This document shows, in pieces, positions 1 through 7,796 of a stretch of 50,078 nt of DNA; position 1 is the first letter of the stretch; each line of letters starts with the position of its first letter. The stretch is taken from assembly GCA_046756245.1 (NCBI GenBank), contig JBHHVZ010000009.1, positions 1-50,078 on the forward strand, written 5' to 3'. Below the pieces are notes generated by a model. The model was not told the DNA's origin. It ran no database searches and saw only the letters and a list, made by a program, of their open reading frames with translations. The stretch is from G021776435 sp046756245. GTDB taxonomy: Bacteria; Pseudomonadota; Alphaproteobacteria; Caulobacterales; Parvularculaceae. A program made the translations under genes and the position numbers.

Positions 1-1
1 G

Positions 2-1039
2 GGCGTGCGCGGAAGCTTTGAAAAGGACTGGGGCGTCGCGCTCGACGCCGAGCCGGGCCTGCGCATCCCCAACATGTTCGCCGCCGCCCTCGACGGCTCG
101 TTCAAGGGCGTCTTCGTTCAGGGCGAGGACATCGCCCAGTCCGACCCGAACCTGCAGCATGTCACCGCCGCGCTCGAAGCGATGGAATGCGTCGTCGTAC
201 AGGACCTTTTCCTGAATGAGACCTCGGCGTTCGCGCATGTGTTCCTGCCCGGCACGTCATTCCTCGAAAAAGACGGCACCTTCATCAACGCCGAGCGCCG
301 CATCAATCGCGTGCGTCCGGTGATGAAGCCGAAATGCGAATTGCAGGAATGGGAGGTCGCCTGCCGGCTCGCCAACGCCATGGGCTATTCGATGCATTAC
401 GACAACGCGGCTGAAATCATGGACGAGATCGCGCGCCTTACGCCGACATTCACCGGCGTCAGTTTCGACATGCTCGATGCGAAGGGCAGCGTGCAGTGGC
501 CGTGCAACGAAAAAGCCCCCGAAGGCACGCCGGTCATGCATGTGAGCAGTTTCGTGCGCGGCAAGGGCCAGTTTATGATCACCCAATATGTGCCGACGGA
601 CGAACGCGCCGACCGCTATTTCCCGCTGATCCTCACCACCGGCCGCATTCTTTCGCAATATAATGTGGGCGCGCAGACGCGACGCACCGAAAACGTCCGT
701 TGGCACAGCGAAGACGTTCTGGAAATTCATCCGCATGACGCAGAGCTGCGCGGCGTCGCCGACGGCGCGCTGGTGTCGCTGACAAGCCGCAAGGGCCAGG
801 TCACCTTACGGGCGCAAATTACGGATCGCGTCCCGCCCGGCGTCGTCTATACGACGTTTCACCATGACGTGACCGGCGCCAATGTGGTGACGACGGAGCT
901 TTCCGACTGGGCGACGAACTGCCCCGAATACAAGGTGACGGCGGTGCAGGTGACGCTCTCGAATCAACCGGCTGAATGGCAGGCTCTGCGCCAGGAACGC
1001 CGGCCGGCGATGACCCGGATCAATGAGCCCGCCGAATGA
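2..1039 (+). CDS. fdsA: Formate dehydrogenase alpha subunit, 3' part
   Basis: The C-terminal 345 codons of the catalytic molybdopterin subunit of a NAD-linked formate dehydrogenase (FdsA type); the frame is open at the window edge, so the Fe-S domain and the active-site Cys/Sec lie outside. Visible family signatures are the stretch around 'VQGEDIAQSDPN' followed by 'VVQDLFLNET' and 'FLEKDGTF', and near the end a molydopterin dinucleotide-binding domain beginning about 'ILTTGRILSQYN'. The enzyme oxidises formate to CO2, passing electrons through Fe-S clusters and a flavin subunit to NAD+. The stop overlaps the fdhD start (ATGA), and fdsD follows, which is the usual fds operon order (fdsGBA-fdhD-fdsD). 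The family assignment is firm; whether the missing active site has Cys or Sec cannot be seen. Confidence 0.95.
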   Translation, partial: GVRGSFEKDWGVALDAEPGLRIPNMFAAALDGSFKGVFVQGEDIAQSDPNLQHVTAALEAMECVVVQDLFLNETSAFAHVFLPGTSFLEKDGTFINAERRINRVRPVMKPKCELQEWEVACRLANAMGYSMHYDNAAEIMDEIARLTPTFTGVSFDMLDAKGSVQWPCNEKAPEGTPVMHVSSFVRGKGQFMITQYVPTDERADRYFPLILTTGRILSQYNVGAQTRRTENVRWHSEDVLEIHPHDAELRGVADGALVSLTSRKGQVTLRAQITDRVPPGVVYTTFHHDVTGANVVTTELSDWATNCPEYKVTAVQVTLSNQPAEWQALRQERRPAMTRINEPAE

Positions 1040-1851
1040 CAGCGAAGGCGCCGGCCCAAGCGCAGGCGCCCGGCTGGCGCAAATGCGGGATCGCAAGCGC
1101 CGATGCAGCCGGCAGGCGCAAGCGCGCGGTCTGGGGCGTCGCCGAGGAAGAACCTGTCGAGATCGGCTTTAACGGCAAGCCCTGGGTGGTGATGCTCGCA
1201 AGCCCGATGGACCTCGAAGACCTCGCCCGCGGACTTTCCTTCACCGAAGGCGTCGTCGAAGACGTCAGCCGAATCGAGTCGATGGACATCCGCGCCCACC
1301 CGGAGGGCTGGACCGTCGACATTGCGATTCCGGACGGCGCGCTCACCGACCGCGCCCGCAAGTTCCGCACGCTTGAAGGCAGGACCGGCTGCGGGCTGTG
1401 CGGGGTCGAGACTTTGGCCGACGCCGTCCGGCGGCCGGCGGGGCCGATCGCGCCGTTGACGATCGACGATGCAGCGATCCTGCGCGCCTTTTCCGAACTC
1501 AAAGACTGGCAGCCATTGAACGCCGCCACCTATTCCGTTCACGCCGCCGCCTGGTGCGCGCCGAACGGCGAGATCCGGCTGGCGCGCGAGGACGCCGGCC
1601 GTCATAACGCGCTCGACAAACTGATCGGCGCGCTCTTGATGCTCGAGGAAAAACCCGGCGACGGGTTTATTGTCATGACCAGCCGGTGCAGCATGGAGCT
1701 CGTGCAGAAAACCGCCGCCTTCGGCGCGCCGCTGCTGGCGACGGTGTCGGCGCCGACGGGCCGCGCCCTCGACCTCGCCGCAGCAGCAGGTCTTGCGATA
1801 CGATGCCTCGGCCCCGATGGCGGCGTTGTATCGTTTGACCAAGGAGAATGA
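1036..1851 (+). CDS. fdhD: Formate dehydrogenase sulfurtransferase FdhD
   Basis: A 271-residue FdhD, the sulfurtransferase that hands sulfur from an IscS-type desulfurase to the molybdenum cofactor of formate dehydrogenase. The family CxxC motif is present at Cys119-Cys122 in 'GCGLCG', and the typical 'EDAGRHNALDK' block occurs in the second half. The start overlaps the fdsA stop by 4 bp, implying translational coupling. The stop lies 1 bp before the GTG start of fdsD. The gene is full length with all expected motifs and has no unusual features. Confidence 0.96.
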   Translation: MTAKAPAQAQAPGWRKCGIASADAAGRRKRAVWGVAEEEPVEIGFNGKPWVVMLASPMDLEDLARGLSFTEGVVEDVSRIESMDIRAHPEGWTVDIAIPDGALTDRARKFRTLEGRTGCGLCGVETLADAVRRPAGPIAPLTIDDAAILRAFSELKDWQPLNAATYSVHAAAWCAPNGEIRLAREDAGRHNALDKLIGALLMLEEKPGDGFIVMTSRCSMELVQKTAAFGAPLLATVSAPTGRALDLAAAAGLAIRCLGPDGGVVSFDQGE

Positions 1852-1852
1852 C

Positions 1853-2068
1853 GTGGAGCGGGCAGACCTCATCCGAATGGCGAACCAGATTTCGCAATTC
1901 TTCGAAGCCTATGGCGAAGAAGAGGCTGTCGAGGGCGTCGCCAATCATCTGCGCATGTTCTGGGCGCCGCGCATGCGTTGTGATCTTGTGGCCGCGCTTA
2001 AGGAAAACACCGACGGCGCACGCCCGGCTGTTGTCTCCGCCGCCGCGAAGCTCGCCGACGGCGGGTGA
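1853..2068 (+). CDS. fdsD: Formate dehydrogenase delta subunit FdsD
   Basis: A 71-residue FdsD-family protein ('MANQISQFFEAY...' then 'HLRMFWAPRMR'), the small subunit found in soluble NAD-dependent Mo-formate dehydrogenase operons and needed for full activity or assembly. The frame is open further upstream inside fdhD, but the GTG at 1853 is preferred: AAGGAG sits at 1841-1846 with a 6-nt spacing and the GTG falls 1 bp after the fdhD stop. An ATG at 1848 overlaps the fdhD stop but lies in another frame with no family similarity. It is the last gene of the fds operon. Confidence 0.9.
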   Translation: MERADLIRMANQISQFFEAYGEEEAVEGVANHLRMFWAPRMRCDLVAALKENTDGARPAVVSAAAKLADGG

Positions 2069-2394
2069 GGCGCGTAAATCGAGATTTTCATCAACACGAC
2101 CGCACCAAACTCCGCGCATCCCGGCGGAAGCCGGGATCCAGTCAAACAATTAAAGACGGGCTTCGCCCGACATTTAATATTTAGCTAGAGCGCATTCCGA
2201 AAAGTGGGAACCGGTTTTCGGATATAATGCGCGACAAAACAAAAACCTAGAGCATGTTCTCCGACTCGCATTTCGGAGAACATGCTCTAGACCCCGGCCT
2301 TCGCCGGGGTGAGCGGGTTGGGGGGCTTCGCTCTGGAATTCTATCGGCCTGATCGCTATTCGCTTGAGCAATGATAGTCTCGGCTGCGGATCGC
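2069..2394. repeat. Convergent intergenic region with a cluster of five palindromes
   Basis: The 326-bp gap between convergent fdsD and mobA holds no credible gene but at least five stem-loops in under 200 bp. They are 2118-2137 (8-bp stem, GGAA loop); 2149-2178 (ATTAAA/TTTAAT outer and CGGGC/GCCCG inner stems); 2190-2232 (GCGCATT-CCGAAAA paired with TTTTCGG-...AATGCGC); 2247-2264 with 2273-2290 (perfect 18-bp arms, 8-nt loop); and 2291-2310 (8-bp stem, CTTC loop). The third and fifth look like dispersed palindromic repeats I know as common in alphaproteobacterial intergenic regions. The cluster could serve as a bidirectional terminator or mRNA-end stabiliser for the two converging transcripts. 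Confidence 0.75.
2247..2290. terminator. Perfect 18-bp inverted repeat, possible bidirectional terminator
   Basis: Arms 2247-2264 (CTAGAGCATGTTCTCCGA) and 2273-2290 are exact reverse complements with an 8-nt loop. It lies between converging genes, so it could end transcripts from either side, but there is no clear T-tract on either strand. It may instead be a mobile-type palindromic repeat. Confidence 0.45.
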
Positions 2395-3012
2395 TCATGC
2401 CAGCGTCGGCCGATCACGCAAAATCGCTTCGGCTGTTTTCAAATCCTCCGGCGAATTGACGTTAAAGAACGTATACGGATCGTTCCAGACGACGCGCCTC
2501 GCGCCACAAGCGTCGGCGAGCGCTCTCATTGAAATAGACCCTTTGCTTTCGAGGGCCGGCCATGCGCGCGCGAGCGCTTCAAGCGTCCAATACGCAAATG
2601 TCGGATGGTCGTTTTCACTGTCGGCGGCGAACGCCGAACCATCGACGCCGACAAGCCGGGGGGCGAGATCGTCCGGCAGGAACGGTCCGTCTACCGGCGC
2701 AGTCAAGAAGCCGCCGCAATCCGGCGCGCGCGCGCGAATCCAGCGTTCCGCGGCGAATACGCCGGCAGCCGGACCGGCGGGGCCTTCCGGCCGGTCTGTG
2801 ACGGCCTCCACGCTGCAATCATAGGTTTCAGGACCACAAATCAGAACGCCGTCGAGCTGCGACGCCAGACGCGACAGAACGCGATCAATGAGCCGCCGCC
2901 GCGCCAGAACAACTTCCGCCTTGTCTGCGCCGCCCATGCGGCGCGCGCGGCCGCCGGCGAGAATAAAGCCAAAGCGGCGCGGCCTCTTTTCAACGGCGCG
3001 GTTTCCCGTCAT
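2395..3012 (-). CDS. mobA: Molybdenum cofactor guanylyltransferase MobA
   Basis: A 205-residue MobA, which attaches GMP to molybdopterin to make the (bis-)MGD cofactor in the cytoplasm. The diagnostic N-terminal nucleotide-binding loop 'LAGGRARRMGGADKA' is at residues 18-32, and a C-terminal 'NVNSPEDL' block is typical of the family. It faces the formate dehydrogenase operon, whose FdsA needs bis-MGD, so the placement makes functional sense. The xanthine dehydrogenase further along may use a different form of the cofactor. The gene is full length. Confidence 0.94.
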   Translation of the reverse strand: MTGNRAVEKRPRRFGFILAGGRARRMGGADKAEVVLARRRLIDRVLSRLASQLDGVLICGPETYDCSVEAVTDRPEGPAGPAAGVFAAERWIRARAPDCGGFLTAPVDGPFLPDDLAPRLVGVDGSAFAADSENDHPTFAYWTLEALARAWPALESKGSISMRALADACGARRVVWNDPYTFFNVNSPEDLKTAEAILRDRPTLA

Positions 3013-3139
3013 GCCTTCAACTCCCGCGCCCCTTCTGGCGCCGCGTCATCATGCGTCATTATAACGCCGGATCAGCCTGATCGCGCCTGCGACGGCTTGA
3101 CTGCTGGCGAAAATCCGCCCCGGTGCTAGCATTTTATGC

Positions 3140-3688
3140 ATGAGAACGATTATCGACGATCTCAAAAAGGATCATAGACGGTTCGAGCGCTTTCTCGGCT
3201 GGTACGAGCACGAGATCGCCAAGCTTTCCGGCGGCGGAACGCCAAATTACGAACTGCTCCGTTTGCTGTCTGAATATTTCTCGTTATTCCCGGACGAACT
3301 GCATCACAAGAAGGAAGATATGGTTTACGACGTGCTCGCCGGCTACGCCGCAGAGTGCTGCGAGGCGATTCATGACTTGCGTGAAGAGCATGTGATGATT
3401 TCAAAGCTCGCTGGAGACTTCGCTCGCGAAGTCGAAGCGGTTCTCAATGAACAAGAGCTTCCCGTCGCGCTCTTGATCAAGAGCGCTCGCGATTATGTCG
3501 ACGCTATGTGGAAGCACATGAGAGAAGAAGAGGAGGTTTTCTTTCCGCAGGCGATCAAACGGCTCAAAGACGAAGACTGGCGGCACATCCACAACAGGGC
3601 GGCAGATTTTTTCGCGGAAGAAATGAACGTTGAAAAGGCGAAGGAAATCTTCAGGACAGAGGAAACGTTGAACGACTACGCCGCCTAA
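3140..3688 (+). CDS. Hemerythrin-like (HHE) domain protein
   Basis: A 182-residue all-helical protein of the hemerythrin HHE family. Candidate di-iron ligands occur in the expected pattern: 'DHRRFERFL' near residue 11, 'HHKKED' near 55-60, 'LREEHVMI' in the middle and 'MWKHMREEEEVFFP' near 127-138. No signal peptide or membrane segment is visible, so it is cytoplasmic. Family members act in oxygen, NO or iron sensing and stress repair; the exact role here is unknown. It stands alone between mobA (divergent) and a convergent glucosidase gene. No strong ribosome site precedes the ATG, which follows 'GCATTTTATGC'. Confidence 0.85.
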   Translation: MRTIIDDLKKDHRRFERFLGWYEHEIAKLSGGGTPNYELLRLLSEYFSLFPDELHHKKEDMVYDVLAGYAAECCEAIHDLREEHVMISKLAGDFAREVEAVLNEQELPVALLIKSARDYVDAMWKHMREEEEVFFPQAIKRLKDEDWRHIHNRAADFFAEEMNVEKAKEIFRTEETLNDYAA

Positions 3689-3705
3689 CGCCGGTGACCG
3701 TCGCC

Positions 3706-5310
3706 TTAGGCGACCGCCGCCGCCGTCTCCAGGTCAAGAATGACGCCGCCATGAGGCGCCAGAACGGCTTTCCCGCTCTCGAGCCGGCTTTCAGCAGCAG
3801 CGAAAACCTGCCGTCCGCCGACGCCAGGCGCGTCGACTTTCGTCGGCGCATCGCCAAGATTGAAGATACAGGCCAGCGTCTGTTCAGGCGTGCTGCGCGT
3901 GAAGGCGAGCACGGGCTCCGGCGTATTGAGAAACTTGATATCTCCCTTTCGCAACGCCGGTGAATTTCTTCGAAACGCGATAATCTTGCGCGTGAAGTTC
4001 AGAATCGAATTTTCATCCGCTTCCTGACGGTCGACTGACAAAGGAACATGTCTGGTATCGACCGGCAGCCAGGGTTCAACCGAAGAAAAACCCGCGTTCT
4101 TTTCGCCAGCGACCCATGGAAGCGGCGTCCGGCAGCCGTCGCGCCCCAAACTGTCGGGCCAGAAGCGGATTCCCTCCGGATCGCGGAGTTTTTCAAACGG
4201 CACGTTCGCCTGCGGCAGGCCGAGTTCATCGCCCTGATAAAGGAAAATGGTTCCGCGCAAACACATCAGAACGGCGAGCAGCATCTTTGCAAAATCGTCG
4301 CCCGCCGCCGCGCCGCCCCAACGCGTACGCGCCCTTACGACGTCATGATTCGAAAACGACCAGCTAGGCCACGCTGTGTCGCTGGTCCAGCTCTCAAGCG
4401 CCTCGCGAATAAGCGACGCGCTCAAGGGACCGTTCTCCAAAAGCAGGAAATTATACGCCGTGTGCAACCGCTTGAGGCCATCCGTGTATTCAATGCTTCG
4501 CGCCACATAGGAATCGCTGCCGATCTCCGCCACCGTCATGCGGTCGGGATAGCGGTTTATGAGCGCGCGCAGTTTTTCCATGAATTTCAGATTTTCAGGC
4601 TGCGAGCGGTCATAGAGATGACGCTGGTGCTGGTAGGGACGCTGAAAGCCGCCCTCGGGCCGCTTCGCCGGATTGTCGCGAAGTTTCGGATCGCAAAAAT
4701 AGAAATTCGCGACATCCAGACGAAAGCCGTCGGCCCCGCGGCCCAGCCAGAATTTTGCGATATCGCAAATCGCATCGCGTACGGACGGGTTGTGAAAGTT
4801 CAGATCGGGCTGTTCGGACAAAAAATTATGAAGGTAATATTGCCGCCGGCGCGTGTCCCACGACCACGCAGGTCCGCCGAACAAGGACAGCCAGTTGTTC
4901 GGCGGCGTGCCATCCGGCCTGGCGTCCGCCCAGACATACCAGTCGGCTTTCGGGTTGTCGCGCGACGACCTGCTCTCCTTGAACCATTCATGCTGGTCGG
5001 AGGTGTGGGAATAAACCTGATCGATGACGATCTTCAGGTCGGCCTTATGCATCCCCAAGAGCAGAGCGTCGAAGTCCTCCAGCGCGCCGAATATCGGGTC
5101 GACGTCGCGATAATCGCTGACGTCATAACCGAAATCCTTCATCGGCGAGCGAAAGAACGGGGACAACCAAACTCCGTCGACTCCAAGGCCTTTCAAATAA
5201 TCGATCTTCGAAGCAACGCCGCGGAGATCGCCCACGCCGTCATTATTGGAGTCGCAAAAGCTGCGTGGATAAATCTGATAGATCACGCCGCCGCGCCACC
5301 AATCGCCCAT
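3706..5310 (-). CDS. GH13 alpha-glucosidase
   Basis: A 534-residue cytoplasmic glycoside hydrolase family 13 enzyme of the alpha-glucosidase/oligo-1,6-glucosidase type. The opening 'WWRGGVIYQIYPRSF' is classic. Catalytic residues by motif are Asp199 in 'GFRLDVANF' (nucleophile), Glu262 in 'TVAEIG' (acid/base) and Asp323 in 'FSNHD' (transition-state stabiliser). It probably releases glucose from maltose or isomalto-oligosaccharides. The ATG is preceded by AGGAGA on the minus strand. It diverges from an MFS transporter with a palindromic operator-like site between them, suggesting a sugar uptake-and-hydrolysis pair. Exact linkage specificity cannot be read from sequence alone. Confidence 0.93.
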   Translation of the reverse strand: MGDWWRGGVIYQIYPRSFCDSNNDGVGDLRGVASKIDYLKGLGVDGVWLSPFFRSPMKDFGYDVSDYRDVDPIFGALEDFDALLLGMHKADLKIVIDQVYSHTSDQHEWFKESRSSRDNPKADWYVWADARPDGTPPNNWLSLFGGPAWSWDTRRRQYYLHNFLSEQPDLNFHNPSVRDAICDIAKFWLGRGADGFRLDVANFYFCDPKLRDNPAKRPEGGFQRPYQHQRHLYDRSQPENLKFMEKLRALINRYPDRMTVAEIGSDSYVARSIEYTDGLKRLHTAYNFLLLENGPLSASLIREALESWTSDTAWPSWSFSNHDVVRARTRWGGAAAGDDFAKMLLAVLMCLRGTIFLYQGDELGLPQANVPFEKLRDPEGIRFWPDSLGRDGCRTPLPWVAGEKNAGFSSVEPWLPVDTRHVPLSVDRQEADENSILNFTRKIIAFRRNSPALRKGDIKFLNTPEPVLAFTRSTPEQTLACIFNLGDAPTKVDAPGVGGRQVFAAAESRLESGKAVLAPHGGVILDLETAAAVA

Positions 5311-5388
5311 AAATCATCTCCTGCCGCCGATCCGGCCGTTATTGTCCACAACCCGATTCCGGGATAGTAGCTCCACAAAACCTCTTGC

Positions 5389-5400
5389 GCAATCGATTGC
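5389..5400. promoter_or_regulatory. Perfect palindrome GCAATCGATTGC, LacI-family-like operator
   Basis: A 12-bp perfect palindrome with a central CG, typical of LacI/GalR-family operators, lies in the 151-bp gap between the divergent glucosidase and MFS starts. A looser TTGCG (5385-5389)/CGCAA (5406-5410) pair brackets its right side. It probably binds a sugar-responsive repressor encoded outside the window. The assignment rests on pattern and position only. Confidence 0.45.
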
Positions 5401-5461
5401 CTTCACGCAAGCTGGCGAAAATAAAACGCCACGCGCCGGCGCCAGCGGGAGGACCTGTCCG

Positions 5462-6691
5462 ATGCTTTCCCATTTGCGGATCAAGATTGCGCTGTTTTCC
5501 GCCTATTTCGTTTTCGCGATTCTGCTCAACAGCGTCGGCACGGTCATTATGCAGTCGATTAACTCCTTCGGCGCGAGCGAGGCCGACGCCAGCCTGCTCG
5601 AGGCGTTTAAGGACCTGCCGATTGCAGTCGTATCCTTTCTGGTCGCGTCATGGCTGCCGAAATTCGGCTATCGACAGGGGATGATCGTCGCCTTTTCCGT
5701 GGTCGCGCTGGCCTGCCTGGCGATGCCGCTCGCGCCGAGTTTCCTCATGACAAAGCTTGTATTCGTCGCCATCGGCTCCTCCTTCGGCGTCACCAAGATT
5801 GCGGTTTACGCGACGATCGGCCTGGTGACGGAAAGCCGCAACGAACATGCGAGTTTTATGAATTTTATCGAAGGTTTTTTCATGATCGGCATGTGGAGCG
5901 GCTATTGGATATTTGGAGCGTTTATCGATTCGTCGAATCCCGCGTCCTATTCCTGGCTCAACGTCTACTGGTTGCTCGCAGGCCTATCGGCGGCGAATAT
6001 TTTTCTGCTGCTCGGAACGCATTTCGATCAAGCCGCCTCAGTGCCGGCCGGCGCCGACGCGCTCTCGGAATTCATTGCAATGATGAAACTGGTCTGGCGG
6101 CCGCTGGTTTTGATTTTCGTTTTAGCGGCGTTCCTTTACGTGCTGATCGAACAGGGCATCGGCACCTGGCTGCCGACCTTCAATTTAAAAGTGCTCGACC
6201 TGCCGGCCGCAATGAGCGCGCAGATCACCAGCATTTTCGCTGGCGGTCTGGCGATCGGTCGACTGAGCGCCGGCTTCCTCTTGGCGCGGATGAGCTGGTA
6301 TCCGCTGCTCAATGTCTGCGTCGTGGCGATGGCGATGCTTATTTTGGCGGTCATGCCCTTCGCCGCCCCGGCGAGCCATGGCGCGGAGATCACCTGGTTC
6401 AACGCGCCGCCAGCAGCCTACCTCCTCCCATTGATCGGACTCTTTATGGCGCCGATTTATCCGGTAGTGAACTCGGTCGTTCTGAGCGCCCTGCCGAAGG
6501 AGCGCCACGCCCATATGGCGGGTTTGATTGTTGTCTTCTCGGCGCTCGGCGGCACTACCGGCTCGCGAATTACCGGGCTGACTTTCGAGCATTTCGGCGG
6601 TGAGACGGCGTTTTACCTGCCGCTTATTCCAATGGCGGTGATTCTCGTCTGTCTCTATCTGCTGCACCGTGAGGTGATCAAGGCGGGTTAA
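5462..6691 (+). CDS. MFS transporter
   Basis: A 409-residue inner-membrane major facilitator transporter with roughly 12 hydrophobic segments starting at 'IKIALFSAYFVFAILL'. The frame extends upstream to 5342, but the ATG at 5462 is preferred because GGGAGGA at 5447-5453 gives an 8-nt spacing and the extra upstream residues are polar and unlike a transporter N terminus. The sequence is like the TsgA/sugar-permease side of the MFS family, without a substrate signature that I can name. Its divergent pairing with the alpha-glucosidase suggests a sugar or oligosaccharide substrate; this is inference. Confidence 0.85.
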   Translation: MLSHLRIKIALFSAYFVFAILLNSVGTVIMQSINSFGASEADASLLEAFKDLPIAVVSFLVASWLPKFGYRQGMIVAFSVVALACLAMPLAPSFLMTKLVFVAIGSSFGVTKIAVYATIGLVTESRNEHASFMNFIEGFFMIGMWSGYWIFGAFIDSSNPASYSWLNVYWLLAGLSAANIFLLLGTHFDQAASVPAGADALSEFIAMMKLVWRPLVLIFVLAAFLYVLIEQGIGTWLPTFNLKVLDLPAAMSAQITSIFAGGLAIGRLSAGFLLARMSWYPLLNVCVVAMAMLILAVMPFAAPASHGAEITWFNAPPAAYLLPLIGLFMAPIYPVVNSVVLSALPKERHAHMAGLIVVFSALGGTTGSRITGLTFEHFGGETAFYLPLIPMAVILVCLYLLHREVIKAG

Positions 6692-6759
6692 CGAATCGAT
6701 TTTGAAAACGAAGCTCAACAAGCACTCTGGAAAGGAACCCGGGCAGTGAAGTTGAGTCG

Positions 6760-6785
6760 GTATTCATGTATTAATACATCAATAC
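6760..6785. repeat. 26-bp near-perfect AT-rich palindrome
   Basis: GTATTC-ATGTATTAATACAT-CAATAC: a 14-bp perfect core (6766-6779) extended by five more paired bases on each side, with a single mismatched pair (6765/6780). It sits in the 175-bp gap between two convergent genes (the MFS transporter and purine nucleoside phosphorylase), where an operator is not expected. It lacks the GC-rich stem and T-tract of a terminator. Possible protein-binding or recombination site; function unknown. Confidence 0.6.
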
Positions 6786-6866
6786 AGACTATGAGTGATC
6801 GTCTGTTTTCTGTTCCAATCCGCTGATTGCATCCATGCAACCTTGCGGGTCTTCGGGGCCCGCCCC

Positions 6867-7685
6867 CTACCCAAGCTCCGCGAGAAACCGCAGCATCAAC
6901 CGGCTCATTTTGGCGTAGGCCTTTTCGCCTTCCTCAAGCGTTTCCTTGTGGGTGATGGGATGCTCTGCAATTCCGGCGGCGTGATTGGTGATGAGCGACA
7001 GCCCGACGACACGCATGCCGCAATGAACCGCGACGATCGCTTCGGGAACCGTCGACATGCCGACCGCGTCGGCCCCGAATTTTGCAAACATCCGTATTTC
7101 GGCCGGCGTTTCGAAGCTCGGGCCGGCCGTATAAAGATAAACGCCGGAGGCCAGCGCAATCCCTTCCGCCTCGCCGGCCGCGCGCAGCTTTGCGCGCAAA
7201 TCCGCGTCATAGACTTCGCTCATGTCGGGAAAGCGCGGACCGACCGCCTCGTCATTGGGGCCAATCAGCGGATTGCGCCCCGCCATGTTGATATGGTCTT
7301 CGATCACCATCAGCGAACCGGGCCCCATCTTTTCACGCAGGCTGCCGGCCGCATTGGTGACGATCAGCGTTTTCGCGCCGAGCGCCCGAAAAGTCCGGAC
7401 CGGCGTGGCGATCTCCTGCACCGGATGGCCTTCATAGACATGCAGGCGTCCCTGCATCACCGCGACCGGCGCGCCGCCGGCTTCCCCGATCAATAGTCTT
7501 CCTTCATGGCCGGGAACGGTTGAAACCGGAAACCCTTGAATGTCGCCGTAGGGAACAATGGTCTCGGCCTTCACATGCTCGCCGAACCGGCCGAGACCGC
7601 TTCCCAGGACCAGGACGGTCTCGGGAAAGGCGCCCTTGTGGGCCTTCTTGATGCTTTCAGCCGCGGCGGCGACGGTCTCGTCCAT
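6867..7685 (-). CDS. punA: Purine nucleoside phosphorylase (trimeric type)
   Basis: A 272-residue trimeric-type purine nucleoside phosphorylase, which splits inosine and guanosine with phosphate to hypoxanthine or guanine plus ribose-1-phosphate. Motifs are 'VLGSGLG' (phosphate loop), 'MQGRLHVYEGH', 'AGPSFETPAEIRM' (base-binding Glu), 'GADAVGMSTVPE' and 'LITNHAAG' with the Asn that favours 6-oxopurines. The ATG at 7685 is chosen over an upstream in-frame start because AAGGGAAAGGA precedes it and 272 residues matches the family. It feeds hypoxanthine and guanine to the guanine deaminase and xanthine dehydrogenase encoded nearby. The stop codon is TAG. Confidence 0.95.
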   Translation of the reverse strand: MDETVAAAAESIKKAHKGAFPETVLVLGSGLGRFGEHVKAETIVPYGDIQGFPVSTVPGHEGRLLIGEAGGAPVAVMQGRLHVYEGHPVQEIATPVRTFRALGAKTLIVTNAAGSLREKMGPGSLMVIEDHINMAGRNPLIGPNDEAVGPRFPDMSEVYDADLRAKLRAAGEAEGIALASGVYLYTAGPSFETPAEIRMFAKFGADAVGMSTVPEAIVAVHCGMRVVGLSLITNHAAGIAEHPITHKETLEEGEKAYAKMSRLMLRFLAELG

Positions 7686-7739
7686 GGTCGGCGTCCTTTC
7701 CCTTTCAACACGGCCCAATGCAGCACAATCCCGGATCAC

Positions 7740-7772
7740 AAAAAAGCCCGGGAGGAAAAACTCCTCCCGGGC
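7740..7772 (-). terminator. Rho-independent terminator after the TonB-dependent receptor gene
   Basis: The arms GCCCGGGAGG (7746-7755) and CCTCCCGGGC (7763-7772) form a strong stem with a short A-rich loop. On the minus strand it is followed by a run of six T. It lies about 25 bp past the receptor stop and before the punA start, so it separates the two transcripts. Confidence 0.9.
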
Positions 7773-7796
7773 CGGATAATTACGTGAATTCCCGCG

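Noticed and set aside
4048..5367. Long plus-strand open frame of 439 codons
   Set aside because: It lies wholly opposite the GH13 glucosidase, whose catalytic motifs are intact; the plus-strand product is basic and low in recognisable structure.
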